Assembly: GCF_017798005.1 (NCBI RefSeq)
Contig: NZ_CP072548.1
Location: 186,001-250,000, forward strand
DNA from: Aggregatibacter sp. 2125159857
GTDB taxonomy: Bacteria > Pseudomonadota > Gammaproteobacteria > Enterobacterales > Pasteurellaceae
Direction of reading: 5' to 3'
DNA length: 64,000 bases
In this document: positions 54,228 to 63,678 of the stretch, one piece after another
Layout of the letters: each line of letters opens with the position of its first letter
Numbering within the stretch: position 1 is the stretch's first letter
Notes under the pieces: generated by a model
Told to the model about the DNA's origin: nothing
The model's database searches: none
The model's input: only the letters and a program-made list of their open reading frames with translations
Position numbers and translations under genes: made by a program

Positions 54228-54784
54228 TGGATTTACAAGATCATTTGCTCATTGCTATGCCAAATTTAGAGGACAGTTATTTTTATCGGACAGTCATTTA
54301 TATTTGTGAACATAATGAAAAAGGGTCTATGGGATTGGTGATTAATCAGCCCACCGACTTAACCATTGCAGAACTGAGTGCAAAAATGAATTTCATGATG
54401 GTAACCGACCGCACTTATAACAATAAATTGGTGCTTGCCGGTGGACCGGTGAACGTTGATCGCGGTTTCATTTTGCATACACCTGTTCCAAAAGTATTTA
54501 ATCACAGTTATAAAGTGAATGATAATCTTGTGCTAACAACGTCTGCCGATGTGGTAGATACATTTGGCACCTTTGAAGAACCGGAGAAATATTTGGTTGC
54601 TTTAGGTTGTGCCAGTTGGGAAGCTAATCAGTTGGAGCAAGAAATCGCCCATGACTCTTGGCTGGTTGTGCCGGCGACGGAACAAATTTTGTTTGATTTG
54701 CCATGTGATCAGCGCTGGTTGGCGGCCAATCAATTGCTTGGCATTGATACGCATAATTTTGTCGGTCAAGTAGGACATTGTTAA
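54224..54784 (+). CDS. yqgE: YqgE/AlgH family protein
   Basis: The biochemical role of this family is unknown, despite an old link to alginate regulation as AlgH. The 186 residues contain the family blocks [20 protein letters not shown] (about 7-26), [14 protein letters not shown] (about 35-48), [16 protein letters not shown] (about 72-87) and [15 protein letters not shown] (about 128-142). It overlaps rsmE by 4 bases at its start and ruvX by one base at its end, so the three are translated as one operon. The yqgE-ruvX pairing is very widely conserved. Confidence 0.95.
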   Translation: MMDLQDHLLIAMPNLEDSYFYRTVIYICEHNEKGSMGLVINQPTDLTIAELSAKMNFMMVTDRTYNNKLVLAGGPVNVDRGFILHTPVPKVFNHSYKVNDNLVLTTSADVVDTFGTFEEPEKYLVALGCASWEANQLEQEIAHDSWLVVPATEQILFDLPCDQRWLAANQLLGIDTHNFVGQVGHC

Positions 54785-55203
54785 TGGGCATTACAGTTTT
54801 AGCCTTTGATTTCGGCACAAAAAGCATTGGCTGTGCAGTGGGTCAAAGCATCACCGGCACGGCACAGTCACTGCCGGCATTTAAAGCTCAAGACGGCATT
54901 CCTGATTGGGACGCTATCGGTAACGTCATCAAAGAATGGCAGCCGGCACGAATCGTCGTTGGTCTGCCACTGAATATGGATGGCACCGAACAAGAACTGA
55001 CCTTACGCGCCAAAAAATTTGCCAATCGCTTGAACGGACGCTTTAATTTACCAGTGGAATTACAGGATGAACGCCTCACAACCACGGAAGCTCGTAGTGA
55101 AATTTTCAGCCGCGGCGGTTATCGAGCTTTAAATAAAAGCAAAGTGGACGGCATTTCAGCCTGCTTAATTTTAGAAAGCTGGTTTGAGCAACATAGCGAA
55201 TAA
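54784..55203 (+). CDS. ruvX: Putative pre-16S rRNA nuclease / Holliday-junction resolvase homologue RuvX (YqgF)
   Basis: YqgF has an RNase H fold and is implicated in 5'-end maturation of 16S rRNA. The start used is the ATG at 54784 inside the TAATG overlap with yqgE, giving 139 residues. [18 protein letters not shown] (about 5-22) carries the first catalytic Asp; [12 protein letters not shown] (about 60-71), [10 protein letters not shown] and then [15 protein letters not shown] (about 119-133) carry the others. It is followed by an uptake signal and a terminator. Confidence 0.95.
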   Translation: MGITVLAFDFGTKSIGCAVGQSITGTAQSLPAFKAQDGIPDWDAIGNVIKEWQPARIVVGLPLNMDGTEQELTLRAKKFANRLNGRFNLPVELQDERLTTTEARSEIFSRGGYRALNKSKVDGISACLILESWFEQHSE

Positions 55204-55258
55204 CTGCGTTGAAAACATATCAAAAAGCGACCGCACTTTTAGATTGATAAGATAACAA

Positions 55259-55290
55259 AAAAGCCATTTAGCATTCACTAAATGGCTTTT
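55259..55290. terminator. Bidirectional terminator between ruvX and clpB
   Basis: AAAAGCCATTTAG (55259-55271) pairs perfectly with 55278-55290 around a 6-base loop, followed by GTTTTT. It lies between the converging ruvX and clpB stops, 20 bases from clpB. Confidence 0.88.
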
Positions 55291-55310
55291 GTTTTTAGCG
55301 TATTTGGGGC

Positions 55311-57881
55311 TTATTGTTTTGCCACAATTTTGCCGTCAACGTAATCCACGCTAATCGGTTTTTCCGGTAACAAACTGCCGGACAGGATTTGTTGCGCTAA
55401 CGGGTTCTCAATTTCTTGTTGAATCGCACGTTTTAATGGACGTGCGCCGTAAATTGGGTCATAACCGATTTCGCTAATGAAATTGAGGGTGCTGTCTGTA
55501 AAGTGCAACACATAGCCACGGCTTTCCATGCGGTTGATTAAGCGTTTTAACTGAATTTCCGCAATAGCGCGAATGTTGTCTTTATTCAACGGATGGAACA
55601 CCACAGTTTCGTCAATTCGGTTAATAAATTCCGGACGGAAATGTTGGCTCACCACGGACATAACCAAGGCTTTCATTTCATCGTAGCTTTCGGTTTGATT
55701 ACCTTGAATCAAATCGGAACCCAAGTTAGAGGTCATGATCACTACCGTATTGCGGAAATCCACGGTTCTGCCTTGTCCATCGGTTAAGCGGCCGTCATCC
55801 AGCACTTGCAACAAGATGTTGAACACATCATTGTGTGCTTTTTCCACTTCGTCGAGCAAAATTACAGAATATGGACGGCGACGTACAGCCTCGGTCAAAT
55901 AACCGCCTTCTTCATAGCCCACATAACCCGGAGGTGCGCCGACCAAACGGGACACGCTGTGTTTTTCCATGAATTCGGACATGTCGATACGCACCATGGC
56001 ATCTTCGCTGTCGAATAGGAATTTTGCCAAGGTTTTACACAATTCGGTTTTACCCACACCGGTTGGCCCTAAGAACAAGAAGGAGCCAATCGGACGATTC
56101 GGATCGGAAAGACCGGCACGGCTACGACGAATGGCGTTCGCCACGGCGTCCACGGCTTCGTTTTGCCCGATAACGCGTTTATGCAATTCTTCTTCCATGC
56201 GCAAGAGTTTTTCTTTTTCGCCTTCCATCATTTTGGAGACCGGAATGCCGGTAGCGCGGGAAAGCACTTCCGCAATTTCCTCGTCAGTCACACGATAACG
56301 CAACAGGCTCATTTCTTTTCCTTCCGCACCTTCTGCTGCCGCTAATTGTTTTTCCAATTCCGGAATTTTACCGTATTGCAATTCGGACATTTTGTTCAAA
56401 TCACCGGCACGACGGGCTTGTTCCATTTGGGTGCGGGCGTTTTCCAATTCCGCTTTAATGTGTTGCGCACCGGAAAGCGCCGCTTTTTCGGATTTCCACA
56501 CCTCTTCTAATTCAGCATATTCCCGTTCTTTTTCCGCCAATTCTTTTTCTAACATTTCCAAGCGTTTGCGGCTGGCATCGTCATCTTCTTTTTGTAACGC
56601 CTGTTGTTCCAATTTGAGTTGGATAATACGGCGATCTAAGCGATCTAACGGCTGTGGTTTGGAGTCAATTTCCATCCGAATGCTGGAAGCCGCTTCATCG
56701 ATTAAGTCGATGGCTTTATCCGGCAACTGACGATCGGAAATGTAACGATGGGACAAGGTTGCCGCCGCCACAATAGCCGGGTCAGTAATTTGTACATGGT
56801 GGTGGATTTCATAACGCTCTTTTAAACCACGTAAAATAGCAATGGTATCTTCCACGCTCGGTTCATCCACAAACACTTTTTGGAAACGACGTTCAAGTGC
56901 GGCGTCTTTTTCAATGTATTGGCGATATTCGTCTAACGTAGTCGCGCCCACACAGTGCAATTCACCGCGTGCCAAACTTGGTTTTAACAAGTTGCCCGCA
57001 TCCATGGCGCCATCGGTTTTACCCGCACCGACCATGGTGTGAATTTCATCAATAAATAAAATGACACGGCCTTCTTCTTTGGCGAGTTCATTTAACACGG
57101 CTTTCAAGCGTTCTTCAAATTCACCGCGATATTTTGCCCCGGCGATTAACGCACCCATATCAAGGGAAAGCACACGTTTATTTTTCAAACCTTCCGGCAC
57201 TTCGCCGTTCACAATACGTTGTGCCAAACCTTCCACAATGGCGGTTTTACCCACGCCCGGTTCACCGATAAGCACAGGGTTGTTTTTGGTGCGGCGTTGC
57301 AACACTTGAATGGTGCGGCGGATTTCTTCATCACGCCCAATCACCGGATCCAATTTCCCGCTTTCCGCGCGGGCAGTTAAGTCGATAGTATATTTTTCTA
57401 AGGCTTGGCGGCTTTCTTCCGCATTTTGATCATTCACGTTTTGTCCTCCACGAATATGATCGATGGCTTGTAAAATTTGTTCTTTTTTCGCACCGCACTT
57501 TTTCAGTATCTCGCTGACGGCGCCTTTTTCTTCCAAGGCAGCAAGTAAAAAGAGTTCGGAGGAAATAAATTTATCCTGCCGTTGTTGCGCTAATTTGTCG
57601 CATAAATTCAACAGGTTAAGCAACTGACGGGAAAGTTGTACATCACCGCCATTGCCGGAGACTTGCGGAAGTTTGGCAAGTTCATTGTTGAGTTCGTTAC
57701 GCAACACGGCAACGTTCACGCCGCTTGCGGTTAGAATCGGCGCCACTGAGCCGTCTTGTTGATTTAACAAGGCACTCAATAAATGTACCGGTTCAATAAA
57801 TTGATTATCCTTGCCAATCGCCAAAGATTGCGCTTCAGCAATGGCCTGTTGGAATTTGGTCGTAAATTTTTCAATATTCAT
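55311..57881 (-). CDS. clpB: Disaggregase ClpB (Hsp100)
   Basis: ClpB, with DnaK, pulls apart protein aggregates. The 856 residues have the N domain (about 1-145), the first AAA+ domain with [19 protein letters not shown] (about 198-216), and the long middle coiled coil (about 405-525) that marks ClpB against ClpA/C. The second AAA+ domain has [19 protein letters not shown] (about 598-616) and ends near residue 855. The ATG follows AAGGAAATACTT. It is a single gene with a sigma-32-like promoter. Confidence 0.98.
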   Translation of the reverse strand: MNIEKFTTKFQQAIAEAQSLAIGKDNQFIEPVHLLSALLNQQDGSVAPILTASGVNVAVLRNELNNELAKLPQVSGNGGDVQLSRQLLNLLNLCDKLAQQRQDKFISSELFLLAALEEKGAVSEILKKCGAKKEQILQAIDHIRGGQNVNDQNAEESRQALEKYTIDLTARAESGKLDPVIGRDEEIRRTIQVLQRRTKNNPVLIGEPGVGKTAIVEGLAQRIVNGEVPEGLKNKRVLSLDMGALIAGAKYRGEFEERLKAVLNELAKEEGRVILFIDEIHTMVGAGKTDGAMDAGNLLKPSLARGELHCVGATTLDEYRQYIEKDAALERRFQKVFVDEPSVEDTIAILRGLKERYEIHHHVQITDPAIVAAATLSHRYISDRQLPDKAIDLIDEAASSIRMEIDSKPQPLDRLDRRIIQLKLEQQALQKEDDDASRKRLEMLEKELAEKEREYAELEEVWKSEKAALSGAQHIKAELENARTQMEQARRAGDLNKMSELQYGKIPELEKQLAAAEGAEGKEMSLLRYRVTDEEIAEVLSRATGIPVSKMMEGEKEKLLRMEEELHKRVIGQNEAVDAVANAIRRSRAGLSDPNRPIGSFLFLGPTGVGKTELCKTLAKFLFDSEDAMVRIDMSEFMEKHSVSRLVGAPPGYVGYEEGGYLTEAVRRRPYSVILLDEVEKAHNDVFNILLQVLDDGRLTDGQGRTVDFRNTVVIMTSNLGSDLIQGNQTESYDEMKALVMSVVSQHFRPEFINRIDETVVFHPLNKDNIRAIAEIQLKRLINRMESRGYVLHFTDSTLNFISEIGYDPIYGARPLKRAIQQEIENPLAQQILSGSLLPEKPISVDYVDGKIVAKQ

Positions 57882-57936
57882 AAGTATTTCCTTCTTCGTT
57901 CCATGGATGTTCTGTTGAACATTTGTTCGCCAAATT

Positions 57937-57965
57937 TAAATAAGATCGTTTTGAGGGATTTCAAG
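57937..57965 (-). promoter_or_regulatory. Sigma-32-like promoter of clpB
   Basis: On the minus strand a perfect heat-shock -35 CTTGAAA (57959-57965) is followed after 14 bases by CTTATTTA (57937-57944), a weak match to the RpoH -10. ClpB is a standard RpoH target. The ATG lies about 55 bases downstream. Confidence 0.55.
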
Positions 57966-58063
57966 AGAAAAAATGAAAAATTTAGTCTTGCTGATTCATT
58001 CGTAGAAATTTGATAGGTGTAATTTATTTAAAAAAAGCACCGCACTTTGGTGATTGATGGAGA

Positions 58064-58094
58064 ATCCCTTTGGCACAGGGCGAGGGCTTTCGAC
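58064..58094 (+). repeat. Imperfect 31-bp direct repeat, left edge of decayed island
   Basis: This 31-base segment (beginning ATCCCTTT and ending TTTCGAC) matches 58899-58929 at 24 of 31 positions, with both ends identical. The two copies bracket an AT-rich stretch of broken genes. An attachment-site or insertion origin is possible but unproven. Confidence 0.5.
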
Positions 58095-58213
58095 ACATCA
58101 AGAAAAATAAAAAAATTTGTGCAAAGTCCAATAACAAAAACATTGTAAATTTTTAAACAATAAAAATACAGAAACAGTAAAAAATCTCCACACCAACATA
58201 ACTCCGAGAAAAC

Positions 58214-58529
58214 CTACGCACCTGTAAATACATTGCCTTTATCCCGTAAAGTATTAGCTAACCTATACATTCTTAAATACTGATTGTCTAAGAACAGCAA
58301 ACCTACTAAACTATCACTACCGATCGTGGATAATTCCTCAACCGCTCCACTACTAAGGTTAAAATTCCACCTGAATTTTTAATAAAGGCGATAATAATTA
58401 CAAATCCAGCACACATCCATATAACGCTTTTTAATGGTGTTTGAATTTTATCAGCTAGATAAAACATTAAATAATGTGCATTTGTCTGTCTATAAAGTTA
58501 TTTATTAGCGTAAAAATACCACTGCTCAT
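58214..58529 (-). pseudogene. Frameshifted small membrane-protein remnant
   Basis: Three overlapping pieces in different frames read like one broken gene: MSSGIFTLINNFIDRQMHI from the ATG at 58529, with AAGGGCG before it; then MFYLADKIQTPLKSVIWMCA and a hydrophobic stretch; then NLSSGAVEELSTIGSDSLVG and LRMYRLANTLRDKGNVFTGA, ending at the TAG at 58214. The first two pieces resemble the start of a VirB6/TrbL-type conjugation membrane protein. That likeness is weak and the last piece is unrecognised. It follows the small lipoprotein after 18 bases. Confidence 0.4.
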
Positions 58530-58547
58530 AATTATCGCCCTTATGAT

Positions 58548-58739
58548 TTATTTAGATTTAGTCTGCGGTTCGCTACTTAAAGAAAATGGTTGTTTAATGT
58601 CACTTTCAGTAGTTTCCGTTTGTGGTTTTTCACTTAAAGAAAATGGTTGTTTAACTACATCATCTTCTTTTTTTTGAGCAACTTTTTCACCACAAGCAAC
58701 CAATGAAAAACATATAATAAATAATGCTATTTTTTTCAT
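58548..58739 (-). CDS. Small lipoprotein with repeated KQPFSLS motif
   Basis: The 63-residue product has a lipoprotein signal peptide (MKKIALFIICFSLVACGEK, lipobox LVAC, Cys at 16). It is followed by a short charged tail containing KQPFSLSEKPQTETTE (about 30-45) and KQPFSLSSEPQTK (about 49-61), a tandem repeat also visible in the DNA. No enzyme domain is present. Small lipoproteins of this build (for example EexN entry-exclusion proteins) sit next to virB6 in conjugation operons, and a possible VirB6-like remnant follows; this is only suggestive. A related C-terminal remnant lies just upstream. Confidence 0.6.
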   Translation of the reverse strand: MKKIALFIICFSLVACGEKVAQKKEDDVVKQPFSLSEKPQTETTESDIKQPFSLSSEPQTKSK

Positions 58740-58748
58740 AAATCCATC

Positions 58749-58860
58749 CTATTCAAAAGGTTGTTTAATTGTCATATCATTTTTCTTAACTTCATCTTGC
58801 TTTTCAGCTTGTGTTTAGTTGTACTGCTCCGTGCTTAAAGCTAAATCTATAGAAATTTTA
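58749..58860 (-). pseudogene. Remnant of a second KQPF lipoprotein
   Basis: The minus strand just before the lipoprotein encodes TQAEKQDEVKKNDMTIKQPF ending in a TAG at 58749. Further upstream in the same frame come TDKISIDLALSTEQYN and a stop. The KQPF ending and the KKxD composition match the adjacent lipoprotein, so this looks like a decayed tandem paralogue or fusion product. There is no signal peptide or start left. Confidence 0.35.
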
Positions 58861-58898
58861 TCTGTTTGCAATATTTTCTATAGTAGATATACGTTTCA

Positions 58899-58929
58899 AT
58901 CCCTTTAGAGCATGGTGGGGTCTTTCGAC
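58899..58929 (+). repeat. Imperfect 31-bp direct repeat, right edge of decayed island
   Basis: Partner of the repeat at 58064-58094, 24 of 31 positions identical, same orientation, 835 bases apart. Everything between is AT-rich and lacks uptake signals, unlike the surrounding chromosome. Confidence 0.5.
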
Positions 58930-59067
58930 TAAATAATGGTGCCATACTGAAAAAGCGAGAGAAATTGTATGATCTTTAAGTGAAGTATAAGTGCGTTTTT
59001 TAAATTTGCCAGCAAATACAAATTTGTAAACATCAATATTAACGCATATTTTTACGATTTTCGCTAT

Positions 59068-59093
59068 AGCAAACGTTTGCTTGGTGCTAGAAT
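59068..59093 (+). promoter_or_regulatory. glpX promoter with LacI/PurR-type operator
   Basis: AGCAAACGTTTGCT (59068-59081) is a perfect 14-bp palindrome with the central CG of LacI-family operators. It is very close to the PurR consensus (GCAAACGTTTTC). An extended -10 TGCTAGAAT (TAGAAT at 59088-59093) follows immediately, so a bound repressor would block the promoter. Which LacI-family protein binds (PurR, Cra or another) is not settled. Confidence 0.65.
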
Positions 59094-59130
59094 AAGCCGA
59101 TTTTTATTTCTCATTTTTAAGGATTATGCC

Positions 59131-60144
59131 ATGAATAGATCATTAGCCATTGAGTTTTCGAGAGTAACCGAAGTTGCCGCCCTTGCCGGATTTGCGTGGT
59201 TGGGGCGTGGGGATAAACATTCGGCTGATGATGCTGCCGTAAAAGCCATGCGTTATATGCTAAATTTGATTCATATGGATGCGGAAATCGTGATTGGCGA
59301 AGGCGAAATTGACCACGCGCCGATGTTATATATCGGTGAAAAAGTAGGTTCAGGCATGGGCGAATTAGTGTCTATTGCGGTCGATCCTATTGATGGCACG
59401 CGCATGACGGCGATGGGGCAGTCTAATGCGATTTCCGTGTTGGCGGCAGGCGGCAAAAATACCTTTTTGAAAGCGCCGGATATGTATATGGAAAAATTGG
59501 TGGTGGGGCCGGAAGCCAAAGGCATTGTGGATTTGAATTTGCCACTTGAACAAAATTTGCGTCGTGTCGCGTCGAAGCTAGGTAAATTGTTATCTGATTT
59601 AACAGTAATGATTTTAGATAAACCTCGTCATGAAACGGTGATTGAAAAAATGCATCAACTGGGCGTGCGCGTATTTACGATTCCTGATGGCGATGTGGCG
59701 GCTTCGGTGTTATGTTGTTTGCCGGAAGCAGAAATTGACATGGTTTATGGCATTGGTGGTGCGCCGGAAGGTGTTGTGGCAGCGGCTGCGATTCGTGCCT
59801 TGGGGGGCGATATGCAATCCCGTCTATTGCCGCGTGATCAGGTGAAAGGCGATACGCCGGAAAATAAGGCATTGGCACAAGAAGAAATTCGTCGTTGTGA
59901 AGAAATGGGGGTTCAAGTCAATACGGTGCTGCAGCTGGAACAGCTCGTGCGTGATGACAATTTGGTGTTTGCTGCCACCGGGATTACTCATGGTGATTTA
60001 TTAAAAGGCATTCGCCGTAAAGGCAATTTAGCCACCACGGAAACGTTGTTGATTCGAGGTAAATCTAGAACCATTCGTCGAATTCAATCGACCCATTATT
60101 TAGACCGAAAAGACACCGCACTTTCCCGTTTAATCGGCGCGTAA
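59131..60144 (+). CDS. glpX: Class II fructose-1,6-bisphosphatase
   Basis: GlpX removes the 1-phosphate of fructose-1,6-bisphosphate in gluconeogenesis. The start used is the ATG at 59131 (MNRSLAIEFSRVTEVAALAG), with AAGGATT before it, giving 337 residues. The metal-site motifs are present: GEGEIDHAPMLYIGE (about 55-69) and IAVDPIDGTRMTAMG (about 80-94). GIGGAPEGVVAAAAIRALGG (about 207-226) is the GlpX signature. It is not with glpFK here but stands alone behind a LacI-family-type operator. Confidence 0.96.
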   Translation: MNRSLAIEFSRVTEVAALAGFAWLGRGDKHSADDAAVKAMRYMLNLIHMDAEIVIGEGEIDHAPMLYIGEKVGSGMGELVSIAVDPIDGTRMTAMGQSNAISVLAAGGKNTFLKAPDMYMEKLVVGPEAKGIVDLNLPLEQNLRRVASKLGKLLSDLTVMILDKPRHETVIEKMHQLGVRVFTIPDGDVAASVLCCLPEAEIDMVYGIGGAPEGVVAAAAIRALGGDMQSRLLPRDQVKGDTPENKALAQEEIRRCEEMGVQVNTVLQLEQLVRDDNLVFAATGITHGDLLKGIRRKGNLATTETLLIRGKSRTIRRIQSTHYLDRKDTALSRLIGA

Positions 60145-60157
60145 TTCCAAAAGAAAA

Positions 60158-60191
60158 GGGCTAAGTGACAGGGATGAAATGCACTTAGCCC
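60158..60191. terminator. Bidirectional terminator between glpX and trmL
   Basis: GGGCTAAGTG (60158-60167) pairs with CACTTAGCCC (60182-60191), a 10-bp stem with a 14-base loop, between converging genes. Confidence 0.8.
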
Positions 60192-60232
60192 ATTTAATAT
60201 CGTGCTTTTGCAAGCGCAATTTTTAATTCATC

Positions 60233-60775
<543 letters not shown>

Positions 60776-60851
60776 TCATAAAAAATCCTTATCAATGGTT
60801 AAAAAGGGATTTTTATTCTGATGTCCTCCGTGAAAAACCTATAAAAAAATG

Positions 60852-60886
60852 ACCGCACTTTGCTTTTTATGGCCTAAAAGTGCGGT
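60852..60886 (-). terminator. metQ terminator made of inverted uptake signals
   Basis: ACCGCACTTT (60852-60861) pairs with AAAGTGCGGT (60877-60886), extended by near-complementary AAAATG and TTCATTTT flanks. It lies 34 bases after the metQ stop on the minus strand and runs into TCATTTTTTTATAG. Confidence 0.82.
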
Positions 60887-60919
60887 TTCATTTTACGGTG
60901 TTTTTATAGGGGCTTCAAA

Positions 60920-61744
60920 TTACCAGCCTTTTACGACGCCGTCTTTAAAGTGTTTTTTCGCTTCTTGTTCCACTTCCGGTGTTTGGTAAGCTTTCACGAA
61001 ATCTTGTACTGCTTTGCTATCTTTGTTGTCAGTACGTGCCACGATAATGTTCACATATGGAGAATCTTTATCTTCCACGAACACGCCGTGATCTTGTGCA
61101 TTTAAGCCAACCTGACCGGCATAGTTGTTATTCACAACGGCTAAATCCACATCGTCTAGCGCACGTGCTGCAACAGAGGTATCCACTTCTTTGATTTGTA
61201 AATGTTTCGGATTTTCAACAATATCCATTGAAGTGGAGAACAGGTTGGTCGGATCTTTTAATTTAATTAATCCTTGTTTTTCTAACAAGATTAACGCGCG
61301 TGCCAAGTTACTTGGGTCGTTTGGTACCGCAACCACCGCACCATCTTGTAACTCATTTACGCTTTTGATTTTTTTAGAGTAACCCGCTAACGGATAAACG
61401 AAGGTGTTGCCCACGATAACGAGGTTGTTTAAACCTTTCGCTTGGGAATCTTTGTCTAAATACGGTTTGTGTTGCATGGCGTTCGCATCTAAATCGCCTT
61501 TAGAAACCGCCGTATTTGGTAAGGCATAGTCGTTGAATAGAACGTATTCTACGTCTAAGTTATATTTTTCTTTCGCGACTTTCGCGGCAATTTCAGCCAC
61601 TTCGTGCTCAGGGCCTGCCATCACGCCGACTTTAATTTTTGCCGGTGCTTCTGCTGTCGCTTCCGGTTTTTTCTCTTCGTTACACGCTGTTAATGCAAAT
61701 ACGGAGGCAAGTGTTGCTACGCCGAGTAATTTTTTTAAGTTCAT
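60920..61744 (-). CDS. metQ: Methionine ABC transporter substrate-binding lipoprotein
   Basis: MetQ binds methionine in the periplasm for MetNI. The start used is the ATG at 61744 with AAGAGGATC before it, giving 274 residues; a longer frame lacks a signal sequence. The lipoprotein signal is MNLKKLLGVATLASVFALTA with Cys at 21. The NlpA/MetQ fold shows KVGVMAGPEHEVAEIAAKVA, NAMQHKPYLD (about 110-119), VAVPNDPSNLARALILLE and VNNNYAGQVGL, residues that line the methionine pocket in relatives. Last gene of metNIQ; Met-box control at metN. Confidence 0.96.
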   Translation of the reverse strand: MNLKKLLGVATLASVFALTACNEEKKPEATAEAPAKIKVGVMAGPEHEVAEIAAKVAKEKYNLDVEYVLFNDYALPNTAVSKGDLDANAMQHKPYLDKDSQAKGLNNLVIVGNTFVYPLAGYSKKIKSVNELQDGAVVAVPNDPSNLARALILLEKQGLIKLKDPTNLFSTSMDIVENPKHLQIKEVDTSVAARALDDVDLAVVNNNYAGQVGLNAQDHGVFVEDKDSPYVNIIVARTDNKDSKAVQDFVKAYQTPEVEQEAKKHFKDGVVKGW

Positions 61745-61778
61745 AAAAGATCCTCTTTTAATGTTAATGCTAAGTGAA

Positions 61779-62456
61779 TTAACGATGATCGACGCGTTTT
61801 GCGAAATCATCACCAAGTTTTTGTGAAATCATGACGAATACGACAATAATAATTGTGGCGACCCATTTAACGTACACCATGTTGCGGTATTCACCGTAGT
61901 TAATGGCGAGGCTACCTAAACCACCGCCGCCGACAATGCCTGCCATGGCGGAATAGCCCACTAGGGTAACTAAGGTCAGTGTGATACCGTTAATTAAGGT
62001 TGGCAGTGCTTCCGGCAAATAGAATTTGCGGATGATTTGCCAGTTTGTCGCGCCCATCGCTTTTGCAGCTTCTGTTAAGCCTTTTGGCACTTCCACTAAG
62101 GCATTAGCGGTTAAACGTGCCACAAATGGCATGGCGCAAATGCTTAATGGGATAATGGCTGCCGTGGTACCCAGCGTCGTGTTCAAAATGAAACGGGTAA
62201 ACGGTAACAAAATGATTAACAAAATAATGAAGGGAATGGAGCGTCCAATGTTAATCACAATGTTTAAAATGAGATTTAACCGTGCGTTTTGAAGAATTTC
62301 GCCTTTGCCGGTGAGGAAGGTTACTACACCAAAAGGTAAACCGATGATCACGGCTAACAGGGTAGATGCAAAGCTGATATACACGGTTTCATAGGTAGAA
62401 ACCCACACGGCTTGCCACATTTGAGGCGTAAGTTCCGTTAAAAAATCATTCCACAT
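61779..62456 (-). CDS. metI: Methionine ABC transporter permease
   Basis: MetI is the homodimeric inner-membrane permease of the methionine importer. The 225 residues have five membrane helices (about 20-42, 50-70, 85-108, 150-175, 188-210). The EAA loop that docks with MetN reads [20 protein letters not shown] (about 121-140). The start overlaps the end of metN by 11 bases, so the two are coupled. It is followed after 34 bases by metQ. Confidence 0.96.
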   Translation of the reverse strand: MWNDFLTELTPQMWQAVWVSTYETVYISFASTLLAVIIGLPFGVVTFLTGKGEILQNARLNLILNIVINIGRSIPFIILLIILLPFTRFILNTTLGTTAAIIPLSICAMPFVARLTANALVEVPKGLTEAAKAMGATNWQIIRKFYLPEALPTLINGITLTLVTLVGYSAMAGIVGGGGLGSLAINYGEYRNMVYVKWVATIIIVVFVMISQKLGDDFAKRVDHR

Positions 62457-63483
62457 AGCCTAATACCTCAACGCGTACGTTATTTTCCATTAAATAGATT
62501 TTGGTTTGTGTAATAGCATCTTCATCGCCTTCCACTTCAGCTACGGTGAAACCGAATTTCACTCCACCGGCATATTCAATTTGGGAGGTTAAAATGCTTA
62601 ATTCCACACCGAATTTTTTGGAGGCTTGGGACAACAATGGGGCATCCACAGAGCGTCCGGTAAACTCGAATTTGATAATCGGGTAAGACTTAGCGTGTTT
62701 TGGCGTGTGTGATAGATTCTCTAGATATTCATCAGGCAGATTAATGTTAAAGGTAGAGCGAATAAATTCTTGGGCCAATTCTGTTTTTGGATTGGAGAAA
62801 ATGTCGCTCACTGAACCTTGTTCTACAAGTTTGCCGTGATCGATGATGGCAACTAAATCACAAATGCGTTTGACAACATCCATTTCGTGGGTAATTAAGA
62901 GAATCGTGATCCCTAAAGTGCGGTTGATTTCTTTTAATAATTTTAAGATGGCGTGTGTGGTTGCCGGATCTAGCGCACTAGTCGCTTCGTCGCATAATAA
63001 CACTTTGGGATTGCTTGCTAGTGCGCGTGCAATGGCGACGCGTTGCTTTTGACCGCCGGATAAATTAGACGGATATACATTTTTTTTGTCGCTTAAGCCT
63101 ACCAAAGAGAGTAATTCATTGACTTTCGCTTCGATTTTTTCTTTCGGTGTGCCTTCTAGTTCTAAAGGCAATGCGACATTACCGAAGACAGTGCGGGAGC
63201 TCAATAAATTGAAATGTTGGAAAATCATGCCGATATTACGGCGTTCCAATACCAGCTCAGCATCGCTAAGTTGAGTGAGATCTTTGCCATCAATGATGAC
63301 GGAACCCACAGTGGGTTTTTCCAATAGGTTGACGCAACGAATCAGGGTGCTTTTGCCTGCACCGGATGCGCCGATAACGCCACAGATATGTCCTTTCGGA
63401 ATATCCAAGGAAACATTATCAAGTGCGGTCAGTTTTTTACCTGAAACGTCGAAAATTTTGCTGACATTCTTTAGCTTAATCAT
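62446..63483 (-). CDS. metN: Methionine ABC transporter ATP-binding protein
   Basis: MetN powers methionine import. The 345 residues show Walker [21 protein letters not shown] (about 35-54), the signature [15 protein letters not shown] (about 139-153), Walker [14 protein letters not shown] (about 160-172) and the switch His in ITHEMDV. The C-terminal NIL domain (about 265-345), which binds methionine and gives trans-inhibition, is complete. First gene of metNIQ, directly behind a perfect Met box. Confidence 0.97.
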   Translation of the reverse strand: MIKLKNVSKIFDVSGKKLTALDNVSLDIPKGHICGVIGASGAGKSTLIRCVNLLEKPTVGSVIIDGKDLTQLSDAELVLERRNIGMIFQHFNLLSSRTVFGNVALPLELEGTPKEKIEAKVNELLSLVGLSDKKNVYPSNLSGGQKQRVAIARALASNPKVLLCDEATSALDPATTHAILKLLKEINRTLGITILLITHEMDVVKRICDLVAIIDHGKLVEQGSVSDIFSNPKTELAQEFIRSTFNINLPDEYLENLSHTPKHAKSYPIIKFEFTGRSVDAPLLSQASKKFGVELSILTSQIEYAGGVKFGFTVAEVEGDEDAITQTKIYLMENNVRVEVLGYVE

Positions 63484-63528
63484 ATAAGCCCTTTTGCGGT
63501 TTCGTTTTTATCAAAAAAAGATTTTTGT

Positions 63529-63556
63529 ATTCTAGACGTCTAGAATGCCATGTCAA
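63529..63556 (-). promoter_or_regulatory. metNIQ promoter with perfect Met box (MetJ operator)
   Basis: On the minus strand a consensus -35 TTGACA (63551-63556), a 16-base spacer and -10 TAGAAT (63529-63534) form a strong promoter. The MetJ consensus AGACGTCT (63534-63541) lies in the spacer, within the 16-bp perfect palindrome TTCTAGACGTCTAGAA (63530-63545). Adjacent 8-mers match more weakly, as usual for tandem Met boxes. MetJ with SAM would block polymerase; metJ itself lies at 53095. Confidence 0.88.
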
Positions 63557-63616
63557 CCTCTATCCATGACATTCTTATAATTATTTGCTTTCTCTTAGAA
63601 CAAAAAAGTTGAAGGT

Positions 63617-63645
63617 TTGCACAAGATAAAAATAAAGAAGATAAT
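63617..63645 (+). promoter_or_regulatory. gmhB promoter
   Basis: TTGCAC (63617-63622), 17 bases, and GATAAT (63640-63645) form a reasonable sigma-70 promoter 34 bases before the gmhB ATG, divergent from the metN promoter. Confidence 0.55.
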
Positions 63646-63678
63646 CGGTACGAATTTATATTTAAATGGGACAAAAAG

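Noticed and set aside
58474-58677. 67-codon plus-strand open frame opposite the small lipoprotein
   Set aside because: It is the antisense shadow of the lipoprotein repeats; the minus-strand frame has a signal peptide and lipobox, the plus-strand one has neither start site nor family.
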